64,000 nt of DNA, from assembly GCA_951799405.1 (NCBI GenBank), contig OX637356.1, positions 14,531,229 through 14,595,228 on the forward strand, given 5' to 3'. Of this stretch, positions 20,541-31,982 are shown piece by piece. How positions within the stretch are numbered: the stretch's first letter is position 1; every line of letters starts with the position of its first letter. This DNA comes from Agapetus fuscipes (Eukaryota; Arthropoda; Insecta; Trichoptera; Glossosomatidae). The notes below the pieces were generated by a model, which made no database searches, was not told where the DNA came from, and saw only the letters and a program-made list of their open reading frames with translations. Made by a program: the position numbers and the translations under genes.

Positions 20541-20864
20541 GTCCGGTCGATAGCTCAGGTGGTAGAGTGATTGCATTCCATGCCGAAAGCTCGGGTTCGA
20601 ATCCCACCGAGGGTGTCAGAAATAATTTCCCGTTTCGGTGTTTATTTCAAACCCCAAAATAAAATACCGGCAAGGTTTACTCAGCCTTCACAAGAAATGA
20701 GTACCAGCACTCTCGGGAGCTGGGAAACCTCCACTTCAACTGAAGTGGTTGGCGTAAGGCCGGCTTCCTTACCTGTAATAATCAATAGGTTCAACTTGCC
20801 ACATGCGACCCCTTCGGGGATAACGCGGCAAGAAGTTACACTATATGTGTAGCTTAGTTGCGTT
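20541..20864 (+). repeat. SINE-A, full-length reference copy
   Basis: The head is GTCCGGTCGATAGCTCAGGT (A box) followed by B box GGGTTCGAATCCCACC. The body is CAAGAAATGAGTACCAGC, then ACTTCAACTGAAGTGGTTGG, and the tail is ACACTATATGTGTAGCTTAG, then TTGCG and a run of Ts. Intact A and B boxes fit RNA polymerase III promotion, and the T-run would terminate it. Confidence 0.9.
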
Positions 20865-20879
20865 TTTTTTTTTTTTTTT

Positions 20880-21184
20880 AGATCTGCTGACACAGGGCCA
20901 AAGTCACCGTCAAACAAAAACGCTACTATAAGTGGCCTGAAGGTATTTGAACCAGCGTTGTTTTAATTCAAAAACGCTAGTCAAAATTTAAAAAAAAACT
21001 GTAATAAAGGCTACAACTACAAGCCTATAATTACTGAGACTTTATTCAATTTCTTCGTTTTTCCTAGAGGGCAAGCGTCATAAGTCTATGTAACTGTAGC
21101 CCTTAGCAACCAATAACAAATAAACAAATATTCCAGCAGACTCAAAACAAATTAATTCGTAGTCCTAGAACACCCATTTTTTGC
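20880..21184. other. Unassigned spacer
   Basis: No supported feature. Confidence 0.4.
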
Positions 21185-21345
21185 TGTAGGGCTGGATGGA
21201 CCGTAGGCGACCGGATTTTTTTTTAACGGCAATTGAATTTTTCAACCCAGCGTAGAGCAAAATTTATACATACATTGCTTAGTGCTCCTGTGGGAATCGA
21301 TCTCATGACCTTTGGATTACGAGTCTATAGCATTACCCAATAGAC
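21185..21345 (-). repeat. SINE-B, old diverged copy
   Basis: GTAGGGCTGGATGGACCGTA, TTTTTCAACCCAGCGTAGAG and a tRNA-like reverse head (GGGAATCGATCTCATGACC). Confidence 0.55.
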
Positions 21346-21390
21346 TACATAAAGGTAAAATCTTCTGTACATTTTTGGATTCCCATGATA

Positions 21391-21425
21391 CGCAACTAAG
21401 CTACACATATAGTGTAGCTTAGTTG
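21391..21425. repeat. SINE-A tail palindrome
   Basis: ACTAAGCTACAC, ATATA, then GTGTAGCTTAGT: the last bases of SINE-A joined to their own inverse, giving 12-bp perfect arms. Confidence 0.6.
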
Positions 21426-21532
21426 ATATCATCCCACTAAAGAACCAAAGTATGTCGTTTGGCAAAAGTACCTGAATTATTTTCCATGTCACCGAACTCA
21501 AACTACAAATCATCACGGTGATATGAACGTTT

Positions 21533-21581
21533 CTAAGCTACAAATATAGTGTAACTTCTTGCCGCGTTATCCCCAAAGGGG
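21533..21581 (-). repeat. SINE-A tail piece, left of the gypsy insertion
   Basis: CTAAGCTACAAATATAGTG to CCCCAAAGGGG is the reverse SINE-A tail. The same copy resumes at 27315 with GGGGTCGCATGTGGC. Confidence 0.8.
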
Positions 21582-21842
21582 TGTGAGGGTTTTTCCTCTC
21601 TGTCCTGCTGATTGACACAATTAATAATATAACAGCCACTTTAATATGTTTACTTTTATTCCTTTCACAATGTATACACAATAAACCACAGCACAATAAT
21701 ATTAATTATTCTTAATTACACAGGCTTGTGGCTATCCCGCCTGGCAAGCTTCTCCTTCTTTCTGCCTTCCTTTGTTTTCCTTTTCATTCAAATTCAAATC
21801 TCATGTTCCATTTTACCTAACAAACAAATCCATCTCGTTACA
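21582..21842 (-). repeat. 3' LTR of the gypsy element
   Basis: 261 bp, identical to 27054-27314 by visual comparison. Contains AATAAA-type signals on the minus strand. Confidence 0.92.
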
Positions 21843-21862
21843 ATACACCTCCTTCCTCTCAT
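21843..21862 (-). promoter_or_regulatory. Polypurine tract
   Basis: On the minus strand GAGAGGAAGGAGGTGTAT lies directly before the 3' LTR, the position where plus-strand DNA synthesis is primed. Confidence 0.7.
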
Positions 21863-22499
21863 AAAAAAAAAACATTCCCAATTTTTTTTTTTTTCTTTTA
21901 CAATGAGTAAATAATGTATCATAATGCTCAGCCGGCGCCACATATTTTGTTTTATTTTAAGGATAAATTTCAAAAATATGAAAATTAAAAAAAAAACCTG
22001 TTTCTGATACATTATTCAGTCATTAATACCTTTTTTAACAATACCAATTATTTTCATACTAAAATTAATATAATTTTTTTTTAACACAAATTTCATATTC
22101 AATATTATAAACAAATATTTGTTTTTTTTTTTTTTTAATACTTAATTCAACAATTCAAAATAATCAAATAACAATACATAATAAACATTCACCAGTTTAT
22201 TAATCAATTCATTAAAATAACTTTTTTTTTTTAAACATGTATCACATCTTTCCCAATATTTAAATTTATTTCAAATTTATTTTTCATTAATAAATTTATC
22301 AGTCCATCAATTTTTTTTTAAAAAAAAACTTTACCTTCATATGTAATACTTTGTTTAATTAATGTTTCATACCTTCATTCATGCAATATTTCATAATTCA
22401 TTCTTTCACTGATCACTTTTATATCAACTTTCACCGTATCATTCATCACCTCAAATTTTTCATACACATGAAAATATGTTTTTTTTTTTTTTTTTTTTG
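21863..22499 (-). other. Gypsy element 3' untranslated region
   Basis: AT-rich, with long A/T runs; no ORF. It lies between the pol stop and the purine tract, where some relatives carry a third ORF. Confidence 0.6.
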
Positions 22500-24425
22500 T
22501 TAATCTAATTTGATTATGTCCTTGATGTGATATTTATTTATAACATTTGTGTCTATATCTTTTAATACATAGACTATCTTGCTAACTTTCTTTTCTATTC
22601 TGGCTTTGACAAATTTTGGAGCCAACTTTGTACAGAAGTATTTCCCTGCATTTGATTGTATGAAATTTTTACGCCATACAATATCCCCTTGATCATAGAC
22701 ACGATTTGATCTACCTTTATTATAATAATTTGCATTTTTATTATATGCATCCCATAAATTTTCTGTTACAATTTTGTATAATGTGTTTAATTCCTTCATT
22801 TTATCTTTATACATATCTCTATATTTATCTAAATCTTCCTTTGATTCTATTTCATCATTTACTATTTCACCATGAATTTCACCATTTAGTACAATCTCCC
22901 TACCTCTTGCTAATACATTAGGTGTGTATCCTGTTGCTAAATTGACTGTATTATTTATTATGCTTTGTACTGAATCTAAAAAAGTATCCCATTTTCTTTG
23001 TTCATTTTCAACAAAAATAGCTAATGTGTATCCTATTGTTCTATTATATGTCTCTACATTATTGCACATGGGAGTATATAAAGTTGTATAAAATATTTTC
23101 TGTACTCCATATGAGTACATAAAATCTTTAAATGCATTAGACTTTAAATTCTTTCCATTATCTGTTATTATCGTTTGCGGTACTCCTTCTGTTAAAAATA
23201 TTTTATTTTCTATTAATTTTACTATTTCTTCTGTAGTAGCTCTTCTTAAAGGAAATAACCAACAATATTTGGTAAAAACATCTATTATTGATAATATATG
23301 TATATAACCTGTACTTGATTTTGGTAATGGTCCTATCAAATCAATACTCAACATTTTTAACGGTCTATCCACTCTTTTTCTATTTTCCATTTTTCCTGCT
23401 GGAGGTAAATTATTCGGCTTATACATTTTACATTTTTGACATTTATTTATAAAACTTTTTATATCTGCATACATATTTTTCCAATAGTAACATCTTGATA
23501 TGTATTTATAAGTTTTAAAAATACCTACATGTCCATTATCATGATGATTCTGTATTATAGTTAATCTATTGTCTATAATAGGTATCTCTTTCCAATTATA
23601 TTCCTCTGTGAAAGGATTATCATCATTTATTAGTTTAAATAATTTATTATCTACCATTTTGAATTTTTTGTATTTGTGTGGTGTTTTTGTACATCCTTCT
23701 GCGATATTATTATACCAAGGATCTGCAATATTTGAATTTATTACTTCCATTTCTTTAGTACCAGGAATCCTAGATAATACATCTGGCACTGTATGTTCTT
23801 TCCCTTTTCTATGCTCAATCTCAAATTCATACTGTGAAAGTCTCATGGCCCATCTTGCTAATCTACCTGTTGGATTTGATATTTTATTCAAGAATTTTAA
23901 TGCCATATGATCAGTTATTACCTTGAATTTCATCCCATCTAGATAAGATCGAAAATGTTCAATTGACTCTACAATGGCAAGAAGCTCACGTTCTGATGTC
24001 GAATAGTTTTGTTCTCTAACTGTCAAACTTCTTGAAAAATATGCTATTGGCTTTTCGGACCCATTGATATTTTGGTTTAATACTGAAGCTACTTGATTTT
24101 TACTGGCATCAGTGTGTAAAAAAAAATCTTTTGTGAAATCCGGACATATTAATACAGGGGCTGTGCTTAAGGCTAATTTTAAATTATTAAATGCATCCTC
24201 AGATTCTTTTGACCAATTAAAATTGTTCTGACCTTTTTTACCTCTCAATAATTTATTTAGTGGATATGATATCTCACTGCAGTTTCGTATAACTTTTCTA
24301 TAAAATCCTACCAAACCTAAAAACATTCGTAGTTGTTTTAAATTTTTCGGTGAAGGATAGTCCTCTATAATCTTGACTTTATTTGAATCTGGCCTTAATC
24401 CATTTTCATCAATAATGTATCCCAA
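22500..24425 (-). pseudogene. Gypsy pol, second part: RT end, RNase H, integrase
   Basis: This is the downstream portion of the polyprotein, in the same frame as 24489-26591 and separated from it only by a stop. Counting from the Met at 24425: RT thumb/connection at residues 1-90; RNase H at about 98-216, with acidic residues near D106, E146 and D172; integrase zinc domain with H295, H299, C329 and C332; integrase core with D362, D422 and E458 (a 35-residue D-E spacing, as expected). The C-terminal part has no recognisable chromodomain. As part of a split frame it would be produced only by stop readthrough. Confidence 0.9.
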
Positions 24426-24488
24426 ATATTTTAAACTCTCTTTGCAAAATTCACATTTTGAAAATTTTACCGTTAACCCTGCTTCTTG

Positions 24489-26591
24489 TTATATATTTTT
24501 AACTTGTTTTAATAAATTTAAATGTGAATTGAAATCTTCGTTAATAATAATTAAGTCATCGATATAACAAAATATGTTAGTATCAAATTTAGGTCCAAAT
24601 AACTTGTCTAATAAACGCTGTGTTTCAGAACTTGAATTTTTTAAACCGAACGGCATTTTTGTGAATTGAAACAACCCTCTATTTGGTACGACGAAGGCAG
24701 TTTTTTCTTTGGACGATTCTTCTAGTGGAATTTGCCAAAACGCCTTGCTTAAATCTATTGAAGAGATATATTTGGCATTTCGTAAATTTGCTAAAACTTG
24801 ATTTAAATTTGGAATGGGATAGTTATCTCGTTTTGTTACTTCATTGAGTCTTCTAGAGTCCAAACAAAATCTAGGCGTTCCATCCTTTTTAATTACAATC
24901 ACAACAGGACTGGACCACGAAGATTTGGATTGTTCAACTATACCTTCTTTTAACATTTTATCTAACTCTGTGTTAACCTGTCTCTGTCTTGCTGGACTGA
25001 GTGGATAATACTTTTGTTTTATTGGAGGACCTTCTGTCTGAATTCTGTGTTCAATGAGGTTTGTGCATCCTAAGCCTATTTTTTCATAAGAGATGTCCTT
25101 GAAATCATTTTCTATTGTTTTTAATTGCTGTAATTGGTTATCTGTTAATTTAGTTCTATTTGTAATTTTACCTAATTCACTAATATTTTTGCTATTTGAA
25201 TATGTAATTTTACTTATTAAACTCGGTTCTAATTCAAATTTTATCCAAAAATCTATTCCAAAAATTATGTCTTGTTGTAAACCTTGTAAAACATAAAAAT
25301 CTACATGTTTTATTTGATTGTCACATTTTACCTCTAAATTTATTTTACCAAGTATTTTTATATTTTTACCATTTGCCAACGAGATATTTTCATGGGTTTT
25401 TATAATTTTGTAATTTCTTTGTAAAAAATAATCAAATGTTTTTTCATTGATTGCAGAAATAGATGCACCTGAATCTAGTAAACCTGTAAAATTTTTGTTC
25501 TCAATATTTACTGTTAAAAATGGTCTTTTATCAAATTGTTTAGCAAAAATGAGTGGTGCAATTTGATAATTTTTATTAAAAATTTGAATGAAATTAAGCC
25601 AGCTCTTCATTTCTGATTTTTGTGTTTGTACTGAAGGCCGACTATCTACAAGTTTTTTTGAATTACTATTGTATGTCATATTTGTTCTGTTTTGTATATT
25701 TATATTTCTGTTCATTTTTGTTTTGTCTGTATAATCACTTTTTTTATTTTTAACAAAACAATCTTTTTGTACATGTCCTGTACGTTTACATGAGTAACAG
25801 ATTACTGTGTGTTTTTTAAAATTTCCATTTTTTATAAAACAATTTCTTTCCACATGTCCTCTTTTATTACAAAAGTGGCATACTATATTATTTGTGAAAC
25901 TTCTACATTTATTCTGTATGTAATCGAATTTTCTATTTTTAGTCCAACAATGTATTTCATCATGTCCTAATTTATTACAAAAATTGCATTTTTGCATTAC
26001 ATTTTTCTCTTTTATGTCATTCATTACATTTAAATTTTTACATTCATTAAATTTTATAAATGATTCAAACTTGCTACATATTGTAGATAATTCCTCTGTA
26101 TTTTTAATTTCAAATGTTGTCAGTAAAGTTGCATATTTTTCTGACAATCCATGAATTATTATGTCCATAAGTTCTTTATCATGCATTCTTTTATTTAATA
26201 AATTATTTTTTGATTTTACCTTTAAAATATAAACAGATGCATTATCATGACCTTGTACCATATTTAAAATTTCTAACTTAAGATTCCTTTGAAAGTCATA
26301 TTTTTCAAATTGTTGTAAGAATTTGGTTTTAAAAATTTTCCAATCAAATTCACAGTTAATTGCTCTGTACCAAGTCAACGGAAAATCTGTTAAAAATATA
26401 GGCATACACTCTACCAAATAATCTAATTTTAATTTGTAGACTTTGGCTAATTCTTCTAATCTTATTATAAATTCATTTGGTTCACTTTCACCATTAAAAG
26501 ATATTTTTAATTTGAGAGGATCAAAATTTATGGACTCCATTGTGTTACTTTCTAAATCCTTTTTATTATTTATTTTTTTTGATTTCGTCAT
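24489..26591 (-). pseudogene. Gypsy gag-protease-RT, first part, ending at a premature stop
   Basis: 700 codons. Gag-like residues 20-195 precede three CCHC zinc knuckles of the C-X2-C-X4-H-X4-C type (about 202-215, 238-251 and 265-278). An aspartic protease has active site DSGA at 373-376. The RT includes the LDSRRLNEV block and the catalytic YIDD near residue 678. A TAA at 24489-24491 stops the frame shortly after YIDD, inside the RT domain. The reading frame beyond it is open to 22500. A regulated stop normally falls between gag and pol, so a stop inside RT is more likely a mutation or a sequencing error. Confidence 0.9.
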
Positions 26592-27037
26592 TTGCTGTAT
26601 ATTTTCAATTTATGCAATTAAAAAAAATCATTTCATTGAAAAAAAAATTTTCATACAAATTAAATATAACACCATCTATATATATTTATCTAAACTGATT
26701 TGAAACAAACTGGTTCATATCCATTCTTCATTCTCCCGCGACGTTCGATTTTTGAATTTCCATTCTTCTGAACGTAATGTAGGTAGTTCGAATTCTCTCA
26801 CCTTCAATATTTTCAAACAGCGTTTCAAATCTTGTAATTTCTTGTTGTTAATTGTATAAGTCGATGTCTTCACTAGCTTTTAAACGTGTTGATGCTTTCA
26901 CAACCATAAATCTGTCCAATTTTAATCATTTCATATATTGTATTGTTTTCAATGTCATTTGTTGAAATTGACTGTCATTTGTTTTTGTTTGTGAAAAATT
27001 TTCTTCATAGGAATTTCATGTACAGATTTTTTCTTTT

Positions 27038-27050
27038 ACGTTGGGCGCCA
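27038..27050 (-). promoter_or_regulatory. Primer binding site, lysine-tRNA type
   Basis: The minus strand reads TGGCGCCCAACGT just downstream of the 5' LTR. It is complementary to the 3' end of insect tRNA-Lys (ending ACGTTGGGCG plus CCA), as known for several gypsy elements. Confidence 0.85.
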
Positions 27051-27053
27051 AAA

Positions 27054-27314
27054 TGTGAGGGTTTTTCCTCTCTGTCCTGCTGATTGACACAATTAATAAT
27101 ATAACAGCCACTTTAATATGTTTACTTTTATTCCTTTCACAATGTATACACAATAAACCACAGCACAATAATATTAATTATTCTTAATTACACAGGCTTG
27201 TGGCTATCCCGCCTGGCAAGCTTCTCCTTCTTTCTGCCTTCCTTTGTTTTCCTTTTCATTCAAATTCAAATCTCATGTTCCATTTTACCTAACAAACAAA
27301 TCCATCTCGTTACA
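27054..27314 (-). repeat. 5' LTR of the gypsy element
   Basis: 261 bp, TG to CA, identical by eye to the other LTR. Promoter and polyadenylation functions are expected here. Confidence 0.92.
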
Positions 27315-27796
27315 GGGGTCGCATGTGGCAAGTTGAACTTATTTATTTTTACAGGTAAGGGATGCCGGCCTTACGCCAACCATTTCAGATGAAGTGGGGG
27401 TTTCCCAGCTCCCGACGGGGCTGGTACTCATTTCTTGTGAAGGCTGAATAAGCCTTTTTTTTTTTTTTTTTCTTCAGCCTGTATTGATCGTCCACTCCTG
27501 GACGTAGGCCTCCTCTCGCATTTTCCATTCATTTCTATCCTGAGCGATCCGCATCCAGGCAAGTCCTGCACTTCTCTGAACATCATCGCGCCAACGCAAC
27601 TGTGAGCGCCCAACTCCACGCTTTGCCGTCCTTGGGCACCAGCACAGCAGCACAGAATAAGCCTTGCCGGTACTTTATTTTGAGGTTTGAAATAAACACC
27701 GAAACGGGAAGTCCTTTCTGACCCCCTCGGTGGGATTCGAACCCGAGCTCACGGCATGGAACGCAAGCACTCTACCAACTGAGCTATCGACCGGAC
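27315..27796 (-). repeat. SINE-A remainder, split again by a LINE tail
   Basis: Continues the SINE-A from 21581: GGGGTCGCATGTGGCAAG, then the body, the LINE piece at 27455-27654, then TTGCCGGTACTTTATTTTG and the head with reverse B box GGGATTCGAACCC and A box CAACTGAGCTATCGACC. One SINE-A has taken two independent insertions. Confidence 0.85.
27455..27654 (-). mobile_element. 5'-truncated RTE-like LINE tail in SINE-A
   Basis: 200 bp with its poly(A) (poly-T on this strand) at 27455-27471 and an exact 9-bp TSD, GAATAAGCC (27446-27454 and 27655-27663). The minus strand encodes the LINE C-terminus, including GLAWMRIAQDRNEWK and EEAYVQEWT followed by a stop. This ending is typical of RTE-like elements of animals. 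The coding end is uninterrupted, so the insertion is fairly young. Confidence 0.85.
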
Positions 27797-28119
27797 TATA
27801 TATCCGGACACGATCAAGGGAAATTTACTCTTTTTTTACACTCGGCGAACTTTTTCTCTTTTTCTGATGGTTCTGAATATTTAAAGCTTTTAAATTTTGA
27901 ATTGAATGACATGGACACACGACGTCAGTAAATAGGCATGATTGTATTCATGTCTGTTTGTATATACATTTCGTTTGAATGATAAATCATGACGGCGGTA
28001 TGGCATTTTAATTAGAGAAAAAGCGAGAACCATTTCTGATTTTAAAGCGGCGATACCTGATGACATGCGCTACGCGTTTTACTACATCCGCTACGAGCTT
28101 TAAGGTCTGATAAAATGCA
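27797..28119. other. Unassigned spacer
   Basis: No supported feature. Confidence 0.4.
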
Positions 28120-28398
28120 AATAAGCTACACATTTAGTGTACCCTCTTGCCGCGTTATCGCTGAAGGATCGCTGAAGGGTTTTGCATGTGGCGAGTGGAA
28201 CCTATAAATTCAATTGAAGGGGGGGTTTTGCAGCTCCTGAGAAGGCCAGTACTCATTTTTTGTAAAGGCTGAGTAAACCTTGCCGGTATTTTATTTTGGG
28301 TTTTTTAAATAAACACCGAAACGGGAAATCATTTTTGACACCCTTCAGCTCTCGGCATGGAATGCAGGCACTCTGCCAACTGACCTATAGACCGGACA
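28120..28398 (-). repeat. SINE-A, diverged
   Basis: Reverse copy from AATAAGCTACACATTTAGTG to a degraded head (CACTCTGCCAACTGACCTAT). It carries a GATCGCTGAAGG duplication near 28160 and has lost its B box. Confidence 0.75.
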
Positions 28399-28651
28399 TA
28401 TTATTTCAAGTATAACTAGTTGTCCCGGCAGACTTTGTCCTGCCTCTATTTATATAAATTAGATAAAATACATTTTGTGAATTTGTAAATTTGGTAACGG
28501 CTGTTAAAAAATGGAAACGATGAAAAGAAAACTTATTTCGAAGTAGGTAATCATTGTAACTATTTTAGTGAGACGGTATAGCGCAATAATTTGAAACAAT
28601 AGAGCGTGCATACGTTCATGGCAAATATATAAAAAGAAATTGGACTATAAT

Positions 28652-28895
28652 ATAATCTATAATCTAAGTTGCAAGGATATATTCATTTAAAGCTCTCAGA
28701 TGTATGCCCACAAACCAACAAGTGTAGTTCGCGCTTACAAATGCTGAATGTGTACTTACAAATAAAATCCAAACCTCAAATGAACATAAGCCCCACAACT
28801 TTTGCCGACCTTCCCTGAAACAGGGGTGACATTGGCAAAGTGAACCATTTTTTACAGTATGGGTGGTCAGCCTCATACCAACCTATAAGTCAAGG
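28652..28895 (-). repeat. ATTAG-repeat, full-length
   Basis: AATCTATAATCTAAGTTGCA to ACCAACCTATAAGTCAAGG. Confidence 0.8.
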
Positions 28896-28984
28896 AATAT
28901 GAATAATAAATTACATTTAAATATAAAAAAGAACAAAACCTTACAAATAAATCTATACAAAAAAAGTCAAAAATTTCCTATGCA

Positions 28985-29493
28985 AAAAATGTAGCAAATG
29001 AATACACCAACATTAGAAATCAACATTGCAGATTAGCCGCCACTTCTTCCTGTCCTTGCATACTTCTTTCATTTCATCCAGAGTCATAACCTTTTTCATA
29101 CAAGTCCTCCTTTTATTATGACTCTGGATATCCCAGTCATTCGCTATTTCAGAGATTTGATCCTTCCATACTTTTCTCGGTCTTCCTCTACCACGACATC
29201 CATCTATTCTAGCAACATATACTTTCTTCGTCAATCTTTCATCACTCATTCTCTCCAAATGCCCGAACCATCTTAACATACTTCTTTTAATCTTCACTTT
29301 CACACTTTCCCTTACACCACATTCTTCTCTTACAAAATCATTTCTCACCCTGTCACTTCGTTTTTTCCCAATCATACTTCTTAGATAGTCCATTTCTACT
29401 GTATGGACTTTACTAATTTCCCTTTCACTCACCGTCCAGGCTTCACTTCCATACATCAAGGTTGGCACTAGTATACCACCGTGCACCGCCGAC
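28985..29493 (-). mobile_element. WFGH-LINE, 5'-truncated, intact C-terminal frame
   Basis: The minus strand from 29486 to 29013 codes 157 residues with LVPTLMYGSEAWTV, MDYLRSMIGKKRSDRVR, MLRWFGHLERM, GRGRPRKVW and a CKDRKKWRLICN end. This is the region downstream of the RT in RTE/L2-like insect LINEs. It is about 90% identical in protein to 57915-58394. It lacks all catalytic domains, so it is a dead copy. The stop and 3' end lie at about 28985-29013. Confidence 0.82.
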
Positions 29494-29999
29494 TCATTTT
29501 ATTATAACTTATTGCTTTTGATTCTTGATTTGAAACTTTGAAATACTAGTGATATTTCTCTTGTTCCTCCTTTAGGTTGATCTGTTCCTTCAGAGAGCTC
29601 CTCTTTATCTTCTTCGGAGAACAAGGACAAAAAAAAGTGAGGACGCATCTGTCGGGGTACCGGCCACCCCTAGTGGAACATGGTAGGATACAATAGTAAT
29701 GGTATCTTCATATTTCAGTAAAGCACTTTCACAGTGACTAAATTTCAATTTTATTTTATTATTCGAGTCGAGACCCCCCTTAAAAGAGAAAGAGAGAGGG
29801 CATCAATTAATCAAAATTATCCAAATTCTTACCCTTTCATCACAAATCACACTCCCAGGCAAGCGGATCAGCATTCAGCCGGCAAACATTTAAAATTATT
29901 CAAAATTCGCGAATAAAACGCGAAAATGATCGAGTTATGGAGGGTCTGGCATTAGCTGGATACTTAACAAGCAGAAATATGAATCCTCGATCTGAATTT
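29494..29999. other. Spacer with a WFGH-LINE tip
   Basis: GGGGTACCGGCCACCCCTAG and GATACAATAG at 29655-29695 match the 3' tip of the WFGH-LINE (35010-35060). The rest is unassigned. Confidence 0.45.
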
Positions 30000-30480
30000 T
30001 GATTCATTAACGCAAAAATATAGGGAAAAACGCAGTGAGAACTCTCAATATCTCGTACAAATCGCGAAATAGTATAAAAGATCGCATGAATCCACTCGCG
30101 AGATTCCGTAAGTACACATAACAATATCTCGCACAGATCGCAAACTCTTGGAAAAGATTACATGATCTTGTACATAGTGTGTTCACTAGCGAGATTTTGT
30201 AAGTAAATCTAGCGAAATCTCACGCAGATCGCAAAATCTTTGAAAATATCGTATGATCTTGAACAGGATGAGTTCACTCGCGAGATTTCGTAATTACATC
30301 AAGCAAGATCTCGCACAAATCACAAATCTTGGAAAAGATCGTATGATCTTGAACAAGATGAGTTCACTCGCGAGATTACGTAATTACATCAAGCAAGATC
30401 GTATTATCTCGTACACCGTGAGACCTCTCGTGAAATCTTGTTCAAATTAAAATGAATATCATGATCTCGTGCAAACTTCT
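30000..30480. repeat. About 90-bp tandem repeat, GATC/CGCGAGAT-rich
   Basis: TTCACTCGCGAGATT-type blocks recur at about 30092, 30182, 30272 and 30362, a regular 90-bp period, with a partial unit near 30424. Each unit also holds AGATCGCAAA/TTGGAAAAGATC and TATGATCTTGAACA. Units three and four are the most alike. Short CTCGCGAGAT palindromes lie in each unit. Confidence 0.8.
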
Positions 30481-31135
30481 CGTGCAAAAATTCTAACTCA
30501 CATTCTTCTCACAAATCCTCTTTTTTTACTCCTGATTGGGATTGGCGTTAAAACTTAAGTTGGAAGTAAAAATAAAATTTAATTATAGAATCTCTATAAG
30601 CTTCATATGTTTTAAAAAAGTGTTTCTTTCATTTCAAAAGCGTTATTTTACGAACAATATAATTTCTATCATCTCGCGAGTTTTTATTATATTTTTTACA
30701 ATATTTGAAGACCCTTGTCACAGATGAATTTCTGCGCCGCCATTTTGGGTATATTCTCGTGCCGTTTGCATAATGAAAAGGGGCCCAATATTTGCTTTTA
30801 TTAGCAGATACAACGACGTTAACTTTAACAGACGAATTTATTTTAAGTGCGCAAAGAACGACCCAAGGAGAGAGCGCGGCTTATCTTGAATATGTGAAAT
30901 AACAAGAGTATATTTTACGCACGCGTTTGCTATAATCTCCCCAGTAGAGCATAATTATGTAATGTTGACCCTGTAAATGTGTGAGAAAATTAAACCTTAG
31001 GCATTTTCTTACCATGGTTTTAGAGTAATGGTTATGACTTTGGACTAGTAATTAAATAATGTCAAGTTCCAATCCCTGACAGAGCTAAAAAAGCTCATGG
31101 GTGGAAAGTCGTTTTGAAACCAAAAAAGTCAACTA
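30481..31135. other. Unassigned spacer
   Basis: At 31017-31085 there is a weak tRNA-like string (TGGTTATGACTTTGGACTAG, CCAATCCCTGAC) that may be an old SINE head. Nothing else is recognised. Confidence 0.35.
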
Positions 31136-31395
31136 AAATCTAATCTAATTAATCAAATCTAAGTTTCAAAATTGTGTTACATTGGAGATTCAGATAACAT
31201 GCATTTTCACAAGCAGACACGTACACGTTCGCGCTTGCACATGCCGCATGTGAACCTACAACATAAAAACCAAATCTCAAATGGACATACACCCTACAAC
31301 TCTTGCTGTCCTACCCTGAAACAGGGGTGACATTGACAAAGTGAACCATTTTTTATAGCATGGGTGGTCAGTTGCATACCAACCTATAAGTCAAG
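31136..31395 (-). repeat. ATTAG-repeat, full-length
   Basis: From the CTAATCTAATTAATC tail to ACCAACCTATAAGTCAAGG. Confidence 0.8.
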
Positions 31396-31485
31396 GTACC
31401 ATTTGCTATTTTATACGATACTCGTATATAAGGTTGCTAAGGATTATTTTATTGGATGTCATTCAAAACAGAAATAAGAGATTGT

Positions 31486-31560
31486 CACTGTAACTTAGTC
31501 ACCATTCTGCTACGGGTGGCCACAGCCTCTACAGAGTTGTATTATTAATTCCTATCATTG
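31486..31560 (-). repeat. WFGH-LINE 3' tip
   Basis: ACTGTAACTTAGTCACCATT, then GGGTGGCCACAGCCTCTAC. Confidence 0.6.
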
Positions 31561-31613
31561 CATACTTCTTCGATTCGAAAACATTTCCATCTCATTTTTC
31601 ATACGCAAAAAAA

Positions 31614-31939
31614 AAACAAAACTAAGCTTCACATACAGTGTAACTTCTTGCCGCGTTATCCCCGAAGGGGTCGCATGTGGCGAGTTGAACCTATTTATTT
31701 TTACAGGTAAGGGGGCCGGCGTTACGCCAACCACTTCAGTTGAAGTGGAGGTTTCCCAGCTCCCGAGAGTGCTGGTACTCATTTCTTGTGAAGGCTGAGT
31801 AAACCTTGCCGGTATTTTATTTTGGGATTTGAAATAAACACCGAAACGGGAAATCATTTCTGACACCCTCGGTGGGATTCGAACCCGAGCTTTCGGCATG
31901 GAATGCAAGCACTCTACCACCTGAGCTATCGACCGGACT
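31614..31939 (-). repeat. SINE-A, full-length
   Basis: Reverse copy from AAAACTAAGCTTCACATAC to the head CACCTGAGCTATCGACCGGA. The B box GGGATTCGAACCC is intact. Confidence 0.86.
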
Positions 31940-31982
31940 TTCCTATACATTTCCTTAAAAAGAAATAATAATATGAGGATAG

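Larger units (their letters stand above)
21582..27314 (-). mobile_element. Ty3/gypsy LTR retrotransposon, minus strand, inserted in SINE-A
   Basis: Two 261-bp LTRs (21582-21842 and 27054-27314), identical by eye, begin TG and end CA. They are flanked by GGGG on each side (21578-21581 and 27315-27318), a 4-bp TSD. The primer site next to the 5' LTR fits lysine tRNA and a purine tract lies next to the 3' LTR. One frame codes gag-protease-RT-RNaseH-integrase in the gypsy order (integrase last). A single in-frame stop splits it. No envelope-type ORF is seen. LTR identity points to a recent insertion. Confidence 0.93.

Noticed and set aside
20541..20613. tRNA-like sequence with A and B boxes
   Set aside because: It is the head of SINE-A; the same head plus body recurs many times, so it is not a tRNA gene. 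The same applies to the heads of SINE-B and SINE-D.
21863..22499. Envelope gene of the gypsy element
   Set aside because: No open frame or membrane-type sequence; only AT-rich non-coding DNA.
30000..30480. CRISPR-like array
   Set aside because: Contiguous 90-bp tandem repeats without unique spacers, in a eukaryotic genome.
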